Below the pieces are notes generated by a model, which worked only from the letters and a program-made list of their open reading frames with translations, was not told the DNA's origin and searched no databases. A stretch of DNA of 64,000 nucleotides from Apibacter adventoris (GTDB taxonomy: Bacteria; Bacteroidota; Bacteroidia; Flavobacteriales; Weeksellaceae). Positions 36,976 through 45,718 of the stretch are shown here, in pieces. Where the stretch lies: NCBI RefSeq assembly GCF_002964975.1, contig NZ_PSZM01000001.1, forward strand, positions 186,001 through 250,000, read 5' to 3'. A program made the translations under genes and the position numbers. The first letter of the stretch is position 1; every line of letters starts with the position of its first letter.

Positions 36976-37977
36976 ATGAAAGAATTCAGTAAAGAAGTCT
37001 ATATCAACTGGTTTGAAAATATGACAAAATGGAGAAGGTTTGAAGAAAAAGCACGCTCCCTATACTTAAAAGATAAAATCAGAGGTTTTTTACATTTATA
37101 TAATGGACAAGAAGCAATTCCTGCAGGATTTACACATGCAATGGACATGTCTAAAGATAAAATAATAACCTCTTACAGATGTCATGCGCATGCTTTAGCA
37201 ATGGGGGTTACTCCCGAGGCTGCTATGTCTGAATTATGCGGAAAAGCTACAGGTACATCCAAAGGATTGGGAGGATCTATGCACTTGTTTAGTAAAGAAC
37301 ATAATGTTTATGGTGGCCATGGTATAGTCGGTGGGCATATTCCTCTGGCTGCTGGTATTGCTTTTGCTGACAAATATTTTGAACGCGATGGAGTAACCAT
37401 ATGTTATATGGGAGATGGAGCAGTAAGACAGGGAACATTTCATGAAACTTTTAATATGGCTATGAACTGGAAACTTCCTGTAGTTTTCGTTTGCGAAAAT
37501 AATCAATATGCCATGGGTACCTCTGTCAAAAGAACAACTAATAATCTAGATATATATCAATTGGGATTAGGATATGAAATGCCTTGTGCTCCGGTTGATG
37601 GAATGGATCCTGAAAAAGTTGCTGAAGCTGCATTTGAAGCTATAGAAAGAGCACGTAGAGGTGACGGTCCAACCTTCTTAGAAGTTAGAACATACCGTTT
37701 CAGAGGACACTCAATGTCCGATGCAGAACCTTACAGAACCAAACAAGAAGTAGAAGATCATAAAAAAGAAGATCCTATTCTAATTGTAAAACATAGAATT
37801 ATCTCTAATAATTGGGCAACAGAAGAGGAACTTGATGAAATAGATAAAAACACTAAAGAGTATATGAACAAGGTAGGAGATTTTGCTGAAAATGCACCCT
37901 ATCCTGAAGAAGAAGAAATTTACAATTGTATATATTCAGAACCTAATTACCCTTTTTTAGATAAATTAGAAAATTAA
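36976..37977 (+). CDS. pdhA: Pyruvate dehydrogenase E1 component, alpha subunit, 333 aa
   Basis: Thiamine-diphosphate enzyme that decarboxylates pyruvate. Signatures: YNGQEAIPAGFTHAM, GGSMHLFSKEHNVYGGHGIVGGHIPLA, the ThDP/Mg motif GDGAVRQGTFHETFNMAMNWKLPVVFVCENNQYAMGT in pieces, and the phosphorylation-loop-like YRFRGHSMSD. Length fits the alpha-type E1. The beta subunit is not next to it, a common flavobacterial arrangement in which pdhB lies elsewhere. Followed after 29 bases by the E2 gene. Confidence 0.96.
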   Translation: MKEFSKEVYINWFENMTKWRRFEEKARSLYLKDKIRGFLHLYNGQEAIPAGFTHAMDMSKDKIITSYRCHAHALAMGVTPEAAMSELCGKATGTSKGLGGSMHLFSKEHNVYGGHGIVGGHIPLAAGIAFADKYFERDGVTICYMGDGAVRQGTFHETFNMAMNWKLPVVFVCENNQYAMGTSVKRTTNNLDIYQLGLGYEMPCAPVDGMDPEKVAEAAFEAIERARRGDGPTFLEVRTYRFRGHSMSDAEPYRTKQEVEDHKKEDPILIVKHRIISNNWATEEELDEIDKNTKEYMNKVGDFAENAPYPEEEEIYNCIYSEPNYPFLDKLEN

Positions 37978-38006
37978 TACCATTTAAAATCAATTAAGAA
38001 ATCAAT

Positions 38007-39629
38007 ATGGCTGAAATTATTAATATGCCTCGTCTAAGTGACACCATGACTGATGGAAAGGTATCAAAGTGGAATGTCAAAGTAGGGGATACAATAAAAG
38101 AAGGAGATATCTTGGCAGAAATTGAAACAGATAAAGCTGTTCAGGATTTTGAATACGACGGAGAAAACGGTGTTCTGCTATATCAGGGAATAAAAGAAGG
38201 GGAATCTGCTCCTGTAGATTCACTTTTAGCTATTATCGGAAAAGAGGGAGAAGACATAAGCTCTTTTATCAATGGAACTTCAAACACAACAAGTCATTCG
38301 GGAAATAATACCCCCGAAGATAAAAAAGAATCAGTCACTGAAACCTCTCAAACTGCAAAGATCCCAGATAATGTAGATGTAATTACAGTTCCTCGTCTTA
38401 GTGATACTATGACAGAAGGAAAAGTTTCCAAATGGAATGTGAAGATAGGTGATACTATCAATGAAGGAGATATTTTAGCTGAAATAGAAACAGATAAAGC
38501 TGTTCAGGATTTTGAATATGATGGTAACGGAGGAACTTTACTTTATCAAGGAGTTAAGGAAGGTGAATCTGCACCCATTGATTCCCTTTTAGCAATTATA
38601 GGGCCTGCCGGCACCGACATAAGTGCTATTGTTTCAGGAACGGGCATTAATACTACTTCTAAAACCGTTGAATCTGCCCCTAAAGAAGAAAAAAATCAAG
38701 AAGAAAAAACAGAAGTATCTTCTTCAATTGTAAATTCTTTAAATCATAGAATATTAGCCTCTCCTTTAGCTAAAAAAGTAGCTAAAGATAAGGGAATTGA
38801 CTTAGCACAAGTTAAAGGTAGTGGAGACAATGGAAGAATTATTAGAAAAGATGTTGAAAGTTTCACTCCACCTTCAGGAGCTTCAAACAAAACTGTAACT
38901 TCTGTAACATCATCTCCTTCAGTTCCAATTAAACCTCAAATAACTCCGGGAGTAGATTCTGAAACAGAAAATTCTTCTATGAGAAATGCTATTGCAAAAA
39001 GTTTAAGCAATAGTTTATTTACGGCTCCTCATTACAACTTAGTATTTGAAATAAATATGGATAAAGCCATAGAAGCTAGAAAAGCCATAAATAGCCTACC
39101 AGATACGAAGGTTTCTTTTAATGATATTGTAATAAAAGCAGTAGCTATCGCATTAAGAAAGCATCCTCAGATAAATAGTTCCTGGGCAAATACGAAAATT
39201 ATCCATCATGGAAATATTAATATAGGAGTTGCCGTAGCTGTTGAAGATGGCTTAGTAGTACCTGTAATAAAAAATACAGATTACCTGTCATTAACCCAAA
39301 TTTCTGCACATGTTAAGGATTTAGCCGGAAGAGCCAGAGATAAAAAATTAAAAGCTAACGAAATGGATGGATCAACTTTTACCATTTCAAATTTAGGTAT
39401 GTACGGAGTAGAATCGTTTAATTCTATTATTAATCAACCTAATTCCTGCATTCTATCTGTAGGTGCCATCATTCAAAAACCTGTAGTAAAAGACGGTCAA
39501 ATAGTTGTAGGTAACTTAATGCAAATATCTTTAGCTTGCGATCATAGAGTAGTAGATGGAGCTACTGGAGCTCAGTTTCTACAAACCCTTAAGGTTTATT
39601 TAGAGAACCCAGTTTCTTTATTAGCATAA
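38007..39629 (+). CDS. pdhC: Pyruvate dehydrogenase E2, dihydrolipoamide acetyltransferase, 540 aa
   Basis: Two N-terminal lipoyl domains (about 3-77 and 125-200) each with the lipoyl-Lys motif ETDKAVQDFEYDG; the two copies are nearly identical. Then a Pro/Ser/Thr/Glu-rich linker, a peripheral-subunit-binding domain (ILASPLAKKVAKDKGIDLAQVKGSGDNGRI in pieces, about 248-285) and the acyltransferase core with the catalytic DHRVVDGATG near the C-terminus. It forms the core of the complex with PdhA; E1 beta and E3 must come from elsewhere. Confidence 0.96.
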   Translation: MAEIINMPRLSDTMTDGKVSKWNVKVGDTIKEGDILAEIETDKAVQDFEYDGENGVLLYQGIKEGESAPVDSLLAIIGKEGEDISSFINGTSNTTSHSGNNTPEDKKESVTETSQTAKIPDNVDVITVPRLSDTMTEGKVSKWNVKIGDTINEGDILAEIETDKAVQDFEYDGNGGTLLYQGVKEGESAPIDSLLAIIGPAGTDISAIVSGTGINTTSKTVESAPKEEKNQEEKTEVSSSIVNSLNHRILASPLAKKVAKDKGIDLAQVKGSGDNGRIIRKDVESFTPPSGASNKTVTSVTSSPSVPIKPQITPGVDSETENSSMRNAIAKSLSNSLFTAPHYNLVFEINMDKAIEARKAINSLPDTKVSFNDIVIKAVAIALRKHPQINSSWANTKIIHHGNINIGVAVAVEDGLVVPVIKNTDYLSLTQISAHVKDLAGRARDKKLKANEMDGSTFTISNLGMYGVESFNSIINQPNSCILSVGAIIQKPVVKDGQIVVGNLMQISLACDHRVVDGATGAQFLQTLKVYLENPVSLLA

Positions 39630-39650
39630 AAAATAAAATTTATAAAATTC

Positions 39651-39684
39651 AAACACTTGGTAGCGATAGTTACCAAGTGTTTTT
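39651..39684 (+). terminator. Terminator after pdhC
   Basis: Perfect 12-bp stem aaacacttggta / taccaagtgttt (39651-39662, 39671-39682), loop of 8, followed by T-rich sequence. Confidence 0.85.
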
Positions 39685-39706
39685 GTATTTTTAAAAAAAA
39701 TTTATA

Positions 39707-40135
39707 ATGAGAACTGACCTTACTTTAACTATGATAAAACCTGATGCAACCTTAAGAGGATTAACTGGTACAATTCTTAAAGAAATTACAGATGCTAAAT
39801 TCTCTATTGTGGCATTAAAACTAATCCAACTTACCTCCTATGAAGCCCAAAAATTTTATGCTATACACCAAGGAAAACCTTTTTTTAATGAGCTTGTCGA
39901 ATTTATGACTTCTGCTCCAATTGTAGCTGCTGTTTTAAAAAAAGAAAATGCAGTAGAAGATTTTAGACAATTAATTGGAGCTACAAATCCAGAAAATGCT
40001 TTAGAGGGAACTATTAGAAAAAAATATGCCGAATCTCTTCAAAGAAACTCTATACATGGTTCAGACAGCAATGAAAATGCATGGATAGAATCTCATTTTC
40101 ATTTTTCCGATAAAGAGATTTATGATTTTTTATAA
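39707..40135 (+). CDS. ndk: Nucleoside diphosphate kinase, 142 aa
   Basis: Transfers gamma-phosphate between nucleotides through a phospho-His. Signatures: [11 protein letters not shown] at the start, [17 protein letters not shown], and the catalytic NSIHGSDS with the active His near residue 118. Length matches the family. It begins 22 bases after the pdhC terminator and is followed by cdd. Confidence 0.96.
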   Translation: MRTDLTLTMIKPDATLRGLTGTILKEITDAKFSIVALKLIQLTSYEAQKFYAIHQGKPFFNELVEFMTSAPIVAAVLKKENAVEDFRQLIGATNPENALEGTIRKKYAESLQRNSIHGSDSNENAWIESHFHFSDKEIYDFL

Positions 40136-40183
40136 CTATAATTTATATAATACATAAATTACTATTCCTTTAAACAACTAAAA

Positions 40184-40660
40184 ATGATTAAAAACTTAAC
40201 TTTAACATATAACGAATATTCTGATTGGAATAAAGTTCCTAAAGAAAATTTGAATTTAATTCAAAAAGCAAAAGAAGCTAGAGAATTTGCTTATGCAAAA
40301 TATTCGGAATTTAAAGTAGGTGCTGCTATATTATTAGATAACGGAATTGTTATAACCGGAAACAATCAGGAAAATGCTGCATATCCCAGTGGTTTATGTG
40401 CAGAAAGAACCGCTATTTTCTATGCAATTGCCAACTACCCTACTGCTACTATTGTAAAAATGGCAGTAGTTGCTGGAAAAAATGTTGAAAATTCTGAAGT
40501 TGTTGCTCCTTGTGGTGCATGTAGACAGGTCCTTTTGGAATATGAAAATCGGCAAAATAAACCTATCGAATTTATGTTTACCGGAATGCAAGGAAGGGTA
40601 ATTAGCTTTTCTCGTTGTTCTGATTTACTTCCTTTCTGTTTTGATGGTAGTTTATTATAA
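40184..40660 (+). CDS. cdd: Cytidine deaminase, 158 aa
   Basis: Zinc hydrolase of pyrimidine salvage. The zinc site is visible as CAERTAIFYAIANYP (ligand Cys and catalytic Glu) and PCGACRQVLLE (two Cys ligands), typical of the homotetrameric CDD type. Start ATG 40184 leaves a short N-terminal extension (about 20 residues) before the core at EAREFAYAKYSEFKVGAA, usual in flavobacteria. Follows ndk by 48 bases, so nucleotide-metabolism genes may be co-transcribed. Confidence 0.95.
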   Translation: MIKNLTLTYNEYSDWNKVPKENLNLIQKAKEAREFAYAKYSEFKVGAAILLDNGIVITGNNQENAAYPSGLCAERTAIFYAIANYPTATIVKMAVVAGKNVENSEVVAPCGACRQVLLEYENRQNKPIEFMFTGMQGRVISFSRCSDLLPFCFDGSLL

Positions 40661-40798
40661 TTTATGAGTATTTAATTTTTTTTTTGTTGCAATAATTTTT
40701 CATTTAACTGAAGTTTAATTGATTTATATGTATATTTTATTCATATTTGTCTCTTAATTAAGCACCTTTACAGGGGTATAACTATTATTTATATTTTT

Positions 40799-41752
40799 AT
40801 GAAAGTTACCGAACATATTGAAAAAGCTAAAGGTAAAACTTTATTTTCTTTTGAAATACTTCCTCCTAAAAAAGGAGATAACCTTCAAACCATTTTTTCC
40901 AATATAGATCCTTTAATGGAATTCAATCCCCCATTTATTGATGTAACTTATCATCGTGAAGAATATGAATATAAAGAACTATCTAATGGACTCCTTGAAA
41001 AAATAATAATCCGAAAACGTCCGGGCACTGTAGGCATTTGTGCAGCTTTACAACTTAAATATAAGGTAGATGCTGTGCCTCATCTTATTTGTGGAGGTTT
41101 TTCTAAAGAAGATACAGAAGATATTTTAATTGATTTAAATTTTTTGGGGATAGATAATGTATTGGTTTTAAGAGGTGATGCTATTAAAAGTGAAGGGATT
41201 TTCAGACCTCATCCTAATGGTTATAAATATGCCAATGAATTAGTTGAACATGTAACTGCTATGAATAAAGGAAAATATTTACATGATGAATATGCTTCTG
41301 GAGCTACAAACTTCTGCATAGGAGTAGCAGGATATCCGGAAAAACATTTTGAATGCCCAAATCTAGATACAGATTTACACTATTTAAAAAAGAAAATAAA
41401 TGCAGGTGCCAAGTATATCGTTACTCAACTATTTTATAATAATCAAAAATATTTTGATTTTGTAGATAAATGCAGGAATATAGGAATAACAGTTCCGATT
41501 ATTCCGGGAATCAAACCTATTTCCATTAAAAATCATTTAACTGTGCTCCCGAATGTTTTCCATATAGATATGCCCCAAGATCTAGTTTTAGAGGTAGAAA
41601 AATGCAAAAATAATAAAGAGGTTTATGAAGTGGGCATTGAATGGTCAATACAACAATGTAAAGAATTAATGAAGCATAATGTTCCTGTACTTCATTTTTA
41701 TTCTATGGGAAGATCTAAAAATATTTTAAAAATCGCAAAAGAATTATTTTAA
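40799..41752 (+). CDS. metF: 5,10-methylenetetrahydrofolate reductase, 317 aa
   Basis: Flavin enzyme making 5-methyl-THF, the methyl donor for MetH. The TIM barrel begins with FSFEILPPKKGDN and carries IDVTYH, NVLVLRGD, IGVAGYPEKHFECPN and AKYIVTQLFYNNQKYFDFVDKC, all conserved in MetF. Stop is immediately followed by the ATG of the folB-like gene. Together with metH1 and metH2 it gives the window a full methyl branch of methionine synthesis. Confidence 0.96.
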   Translation: MKVTEHIEKAKGKTLFSFEILPPKKGDNLQTIFSNIDPLMEFNPPFIDVTYHREEYEYKELSNGLLEKIIIRKRPGTVGICAALQLKYKVDAVPHLICGGFSKEDTEDILIDLNFLGIDNVLVLRGDAIKSEGIFRPHPNGYKYANELVEHVTAMNKGKYLHDEYASGATNFCIGVAGYPEKHFECPNLDTDLHYLKKKINAGAKYIVTQLFYNNQKYFDFVDKCRNIGITVPIIPGIKPISIKNHLTVLPNVFHIDMPQDLVLEVEKCKNNKEVYEVGIEWSIQQCKELMKHNVPVLHFYSMGRSKNILKIAKELF

Positions 41753-42109
41753 ATGCAAAAAATAAAATTAAAAGGTCTAAAAGTTTATGCTTATCATGGT
41801 TGCATGGAAGAGGAGGCTAAGATAGGTTCTTACTACTTAGTTAACCTTACTATATGGCTAAAGTTAAAAAAAGCAGGAAAATCAGATCATCTTGAAGACA
41901 CCATTAATTATGGTGAATTAAGCCAAATCATCAAAGATCAAATGGCTATTCGGTCTCATTTACTGGAAAATGTAGCTCTTCGTATACTTTCCCAAATAAA
42001 GAAACAATTTCATAAAATAAAAAAAGCAAAAGTATCCGTATCAAAGGTTAATCCTCCGGTAAATGCAGATATTAACCATGTAAAAGTAAGTTTCAAGAAG
42101 AAATTTTAA
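41753..42109 (+). CDS. folB: Dihydroneopterin aldolase-like protein, 118 aa
   Basis: Small T-fold enzyme of folate synthesis: starts KLKGLKVYAYHGCMEEEAKIGSYYLVNLTIWL, in which YHGCMEEE is the conserved substrate-site motif (usually GxxxxE), and contains INYGELSQII and a C-terminal VSKVNPPVNADINHVKVSF. The start codon touches the metF stop, so the pair is co-translated, linking folate synthesis to its use in one-carbon metabolism. Confidence 0.9.
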   Translation: MQKIKLKGLKVYAYHGCMEEEAKIGSYYLVNLTIWLKLKKAGKSDHLEDTINYGELSQIIKDQMAIRSHLLENVALRILSQIKKQFHKIKKAKVSVSKVNPPVNADINHVKVSFKKKF

Positions 42110-42140
42110 TTGAAATTTTAGTTTAATCCAAAAAAAATTG

Positions 42141-42148
42141 TAGATTTG
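42141..42148 (+). promoter_or_regulatory. -7 promoter element TAGATTTG of tRNA-Cys
   Basis: TAnnTTTG match 16 bases before the first base of the tRNA. Confidence 0.55.
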
Positions 42149-42164
42149 CAATCTCAAAAAAGAG

Positions 42165-42235
42165 GGCTTTGTGGCCGAGTGGCTAGGCAGAGGTCTGCAA
42201 AACCTTGTACAGCGGTTCGAATCCGCTCGAAGCCT
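42165..42235 (+). tRNA. tRNA-Cys (GCA)
   Basis: Seventy-one-base cloverleaf: acceptor GGCTTTG pairs with CGAAGCC (one G-U), anticodon loop CTGCAAA with GCA, T-arm with GGTTCGAATCC, and discriminator base T, which is a known identity base of cysteine tRNA. The CCA end is not encoded. A hairpin terminator starts six bases later. Confidence 0.95.
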
Positions 42236-42240
42236 CAATG

Positions 42241-42269
42241 AAAAACCATCTCAATAGAGATGGTTTTTT
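42241..42269 (+). terminator. Terminator of the tRNA-Cys gene
   Basis: Perfect 12-bp stem aaaaaccatctc / gagatggttttt (42241-42252, 42257-42268), loop aata, then T. Confidence 0.88.
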
Positions 42270-42740
42270 AAGTTTTCATTAATTCCTTTATAAGGTCTCT
42301 GGTACTAAAAGCCATATTATCTATAACAGACAGAAATGTCGTAACCATGGGATAATAATCTATAAATTCCAGATCTTCTATTTTACACAAAAAAATGATT
42401 CATAATAATTAAAAATTTGTTTCTATCCTTTTCCCAATACTGAATATAATTTTGCATTATGTATAAAAACTTCCTCTAAATAATTATCTATTAGATGTAT
42501 AACTCCAAACTTAAGAAACCCGTCTTGGACCAATTCACACTCATATTCCTCTAATTTTGAATATACTTTATATTTTTCTTGATAATCACTATAATATAAT
42601 TCATTTGGATTATCATCTTTATGACCTACAATCTGGCTAATCATGTCAGGCATTGAAAATAAAAATGTTTTAAAGTTTTGCCATAACCTGTCATTATCAA
42701 TATTTATTTCATCCAGATTATTAAAGCCTATCAATCCCAC
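42268..42740 (-). pseudogene. Frameshifted relic of an unknown gene
   Basis: On the minus strand a frame runs from about 42701 to a TAG at 42423-42425 and codes for an acidic, helical protein segment (YYSDYQEKYKVYSKLEEYECELVQDGFLKFG in pieces; EEVFIHNAKLYSVL). Beyond the stop, the next frame (+1, at the run GGAAAAGGA) reads EKDRNKFLIIMNHFF, and a second shift at a T7 run gives LCKIEDLEFIDYYPMVTTFLSVIDNMAFSTRDLIKEL and a stop at 42268. Read together they make a plausible continuous C-terminus of one protein with two homopolymer frameshifts. The family is not recognised. Its start is fused to the acetyltransferase relic upstream. Confidence 0.5.
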
Positions 42741-42948
42741 AAATTGTTGTTACTCATAAATACAATATTGAATCTGCTGAGTATATAATTTTTGCACATA
42801 TATTCGCATAAATGAGATATCTTAAATTGCATCAACAAAAGATAGCCATTTTCTCAAATAACTCTTTTCCCTGTTTATAGTTGTATAAATATTAGAAACA
42901 TCTTTTAATGATATTAGGCATAAAAAAATTCTTATGTATATGCATCAT
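42700..42948 (-). pseudogene. N-terminal relic of a RimL-type GNAT acetyltransferase
   Basis: The minus strand reads MMHIHKNFF from 42948, then after a shift at a T7 run ISLKDVSNIYTTINREKSYLRKWLSFVDAI, a TAA at 42822-42824, then IYVQKL and QIQYCIYE, another TAA at 42750-42752, then QQFVGLIGFNNLDEIN. These match in order the flavobacterial RimJ/RimL pattern (LR..SL.DV..IY..IN.NR.YLRKWLPFVD ... FVGLIGF...D.IN). The acetyl-CoA-binding half (EIGYWL onwards) is absent and replaced by an unrelated sequence from about 42701, so this is a deletion junction. Confidence 0.6.
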
Positions 42949-43029
42949 ATTATTTCTTATAAAACTTTATAATGCTATATTATCTAACAATCATTAGATA
43001 TAATAAATATGGTATTCCTTTTTAAAAAA

Positions 43030-44211
43030 TTATAAATTTTCGATTACTATAGCACTAGCTCCACCTCCTCCATTACAAATAGCTGCTGCTCCATATTTTG
43101 CGTTATTTTGTTTTAAAATATTAATGAGAGTTACTATAATCCTTGATCCACTGTTTCCTAACGGATGCCCTAGTGATACTGCTCCACCATTTACATTAAC
43201 TTTCTCTGTATTTATATTCAGAATTTTAGCATTAGCTAATCCTACTACTGAAAAGGCTTCATTAAATTCAAAATAGTCTATTTCTTCTATGGAAAGGTTC
43301 GCTTTTTTTAGCGCTACAGGTAATGCTTTAGATGGGGCTATAGTAAATTTTTCAGGTTCACAGGAAGCATCTCCATAACCTATTATCTTAGCCAAAGGTT
43401 TTATCCCTAATTCTTTTGCTTTTTCAGCAGACATAAGTACTAAAGCAGAGGCACCATCATTCAGAGTAGAGGCATTCGCTGCCGTAACGGTACCTTCTTT
43501 TTGGAAAACAGGGGATAATTGTTTCAGCTTATCAAAATTCACATTTTTATATTCTTCATCTTCTGAAATAATTATAGGGTCTTTTTTTCTTTGAGGAACC
43601 TTAACCGAGACTATTTCCTCTTTGAATTTTCCGGATTCCCAAGCTTTCTTTGATCGTATATATGAGTTAATTGCAAATTCATCCTGCTCATCTCTTGATA
43701 TATTATATTCTACAGCACAAACTTCTGCACATACTCCCATATGTTTCTGATCATATACATTGGTTAGACCATCCTTTACCAAACCATCTATTAATTTTTG
43801 ATCTCCAAATTTATTTCCTGTCCTTCCAGAAGATAGATAATAAGGTACTTGAGACATAGATTCCATTCCTCCTGCTATTACAATTTCATTATCACCTGCC
43901 AAAATAGTTTGTGTCCCTATAATTACAGCTTTCATTCCTGAAGCACACACTTTATTTATAGTAGTACAAGGTACTGTATCCGGAATTCCTGATCCTAATG
44001 AAGCCTGTTTTGCCGGAGCCTGTCCCTCATTTGCCTGTAAAACATTACCCAAAAATACTTCTTCAATTAATGAAGGATCTAAATTTATTTTATCTATCGC
44101 TCCTCTAATAGCAATTGCCCCTAATTGTGTAGCAGGAATTGTTGATAGATTTCCTAAGAAACTCCCTATTGGGGTTCTTACAGCCGATACTATAACTATC
44201 TCTTTACTCAT
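43030..44211 (-). CDS. Acetyl-CoA C-acetyltransferase (thiolase), 393 aa
   Basis: Biosynthetic-type thiolase with nucleophilic Cys in TINKVCASGMKAVI (about residue 88), the NEAFSV motif, catalytic His in GGAVSLGHPLGNSGSR and the second Cys in AICNGGGGASA near the C-terminus. It condenses or cleaves acetoacetyl-CoA. There is no fatty-acid oxidation or mevalonate gene next to it, so its pathway cannot be read from context. Single gene, start ATG 44211 clear. Confidence 0.93.
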   Translation of the reverse strand: MSKEIVIVSAVRTPIGSFLGNLSTIPATQLGAIAIRGAIDKINLDPSLIEEVFLGNVLQANEGQAPAKQASLGSGIPDTVPCTTINKVCASGMKAVIIGTQTILAGDNEIVIAGGMESMSQVPYYLSSGRTGNKFGDQKLIDGLVKDGLTNVYDQKHMGVCAEVCAVEYNISRDEQDEFAINSYIRSKKAWESGKFKEEIVSVKVPQRKKDPIIISEDEEYKNVNFDKLKQLSPVFQKEGTVTAANASTLNDGASALVLMSAEKAKELGIKPLAKIIGYGDASCEPEKFTIAPSKALPVALKKANLSIEEIDYFEFNEAFSVVGLANAKILNINTEKVNVNGGAVSLGHPLGNSGSRIIVTLINILKQNNAKYGAAAICNGGGGASAIVIENL

Positions 44212-44303
44212 TATTATAATTAGCTTTGTTATTATATAGGTAAATGTATTAAAATTTAAATAAACGTAAATAACAATATTATTACGAATAAAAGCAAAAT
44301 ATG

Positions 44304-45365
44304 TTAATTATCCATATCAATTACAAGAGTGTTTGTTTTAGGCTGTGCTACACAGGTTAGTATTTTTTTATTTTTAATATCTTCTTCTGTTAACACTAAG
44401 TTTTCACCTAAAATGACTTCCCCTTGCACCCGGGAACATTGACAAGAACCGCATACACCGCCTTTACATGAATATGGAGCATTTATTCCATTGACTAAAA
44501 GAGCATCCAATAATGATGACCCATTATTGATCCAATTCATAGTTTGAGTTTTCCCCTCGTATGTAAACGTAACTTTGACTTCTTTCACTGTAGATCTTTG
44601 AATTTTATCATCATGAAAAACTTTCTCTACAGGTTCATATAATTCATAATGAATATTTTTCTTAGGTATCCCGTAAGAATAAATGACATTTGCTAAATTT
44701 ATAATCATATCCTTCGGCCCACAAATTAATGCTTCATCAACTTCATCCCAATCTACAATTTGATTAATAATTAAATCTACCTTATGTCCATCTAATTTTC
44801 CTTTAAAAAATTTATCTTCAGTTTCTTGTTGAGAATAAAAATAATGTAGAAAAAAATTTTGAGAATATTTTTTTTGTAATTCTTCTAATTCTTCTTTAAA
44901 CATTACTTCTTTTTCATTGGAATTCCCATAAAACAAAAAGAAATTTACCCCTTTTTCATTATATAATGTATCTTTTACGATACTCATAAGCGGAGTTATT
45001 CCGCTACCAGCAGAAAATGCTACTAAAGTCCTTTTTTCATTTGGTCGAGACGGAATACCAAATGTTCCCATAGGAGGAGAAACTGATATTTTATCACCAG
45101 CTTTTATGTTATTTTGAACATATTCTGATATAAATGCTGTTTTAGTTTTTTTTATGGCAACAGAAATATATTTTTCATAAGTAGCAGTACAAATAGAATA
45201 TTCCCTTTCTACTTTTTGCCCATCAATTAAAAACTGAAAACGAATAAATTGACCAGGTTTCCATTTAAATATAGATATCAATTCTGTCGGTATGAATAAA
45301 TCTACTTTAATACTTTTAGTAGTTAATTGTTCTACATTCTTTACAGTTAAAGAATAAAAATTCAT
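44304..45365 (-). CDS. Ferredoxin-NADP reductase-type protein with 2Fe-2S domain (PaaE-like), 353 aa
   Basis: FAD domain (REYSICTA for flavin binding), NAD(P) domain (SAGSGITPLMSIVKD, ALICGPKDMI) and a C-terminal plant-type 2Fe-2S ferredoxin domain with CKGGVCGSCQCSRVQGE and a distal Cys (LTCVAQPKT), thus ligands C-x4-C-x2-C-xn-C. This architecture is that of PaaE, the reductase of phenylacetyl-CoA epoxidase, but no paa genes are near, so it may serve another monooxygenase or reductase. Cytoplasmic. Confidence 0.88.
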   Translation of the reverse strand: MNFYSLTVKNVEQLTTKSIKVDLFIPTELISIFKWKPGQFIRFQFLIDGQKVEREYSICTATYEKYISVAIKKTKTAFISEYVQNNIKAGDKISVSPPMGTFGIPSRPNEKRTLVAFSAGSGITPLMSIVKDTLYNEKGVNFFLFYGNSNEKEVMFKEELEELQKKYSQNFFLHYFYSQQETEDKFFKGKLDGHKVDLIINQIVDWDEVDEALICGPKDMIINLANVIYSYGIPKKNIHYELYEPVEKVFHDDKIQRSTVKEVKVTFTYEGKTQTMNWINNGSSLLDALLVNGINAPYSCKGGVCGSCQCSRVQGEVILGENLVLTEEDIKNKKILTCVAQPKTNTLVIDMDN

Positions 45366-45718
45366 GATTTTTTACTTTTTTTATCGGCATAAAATTAATG
45401 GTTTTTAAAGTAAAAAGTATCTGCTTTGTTGTTATTTAAAATGAATTTTTTCCTGCAACAAAAACAAAAAAATATGAAAAAATATCTTTTATAGAAATAA
45501 TATAACCTTCATTTTATTGAACTACATATATACCATAACAAAATTTCAAAAAATATTTTTATTAATATAACTATTGATTCTTATCAACAATAATTAAGAA
45601 TATAAAAAATAATAAATTTATCTTTAAAATAACTTTAGAAACCTGTTTAAATACGTATCAGTTTATTATTAATAAAATAATAAGTAATAACTTTACAGAC
45701 ATACTTTCGGATTTTATT
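45366..45718. other. AT-rich divergent region, no gene seen
   Basis: About 350 bases between the reductase and the MFS pump. An imperfect palindrome ttattatt-aataa-aataataa (45663-45683) lies before the MFS gene, but palindromes of A/T only are frequent by chance here. Confidence 0.4.

Noticed and set aside
42981-43000. Inverted repeat tatctaa/ttagata downstream of the thiolase gene as a terminator
   Set aside because: A/T-only 7-bp stem without a following T run on the minus strand; too weak to call.
44304-45365. PaaE-like reductase as proof of phenylacetate degradation
   Set aside because: No other paa genes occur in the window; the architecture alone does not define the pathway.
35963-45520. 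Similar words (atgaaaaaat-tcttttat) near 35963 and 45473 as copies of a mobile element
   Set aside because: Only about 20 bases agree, both in A/T-rich spacers, without inverted ends or a transposase frame.
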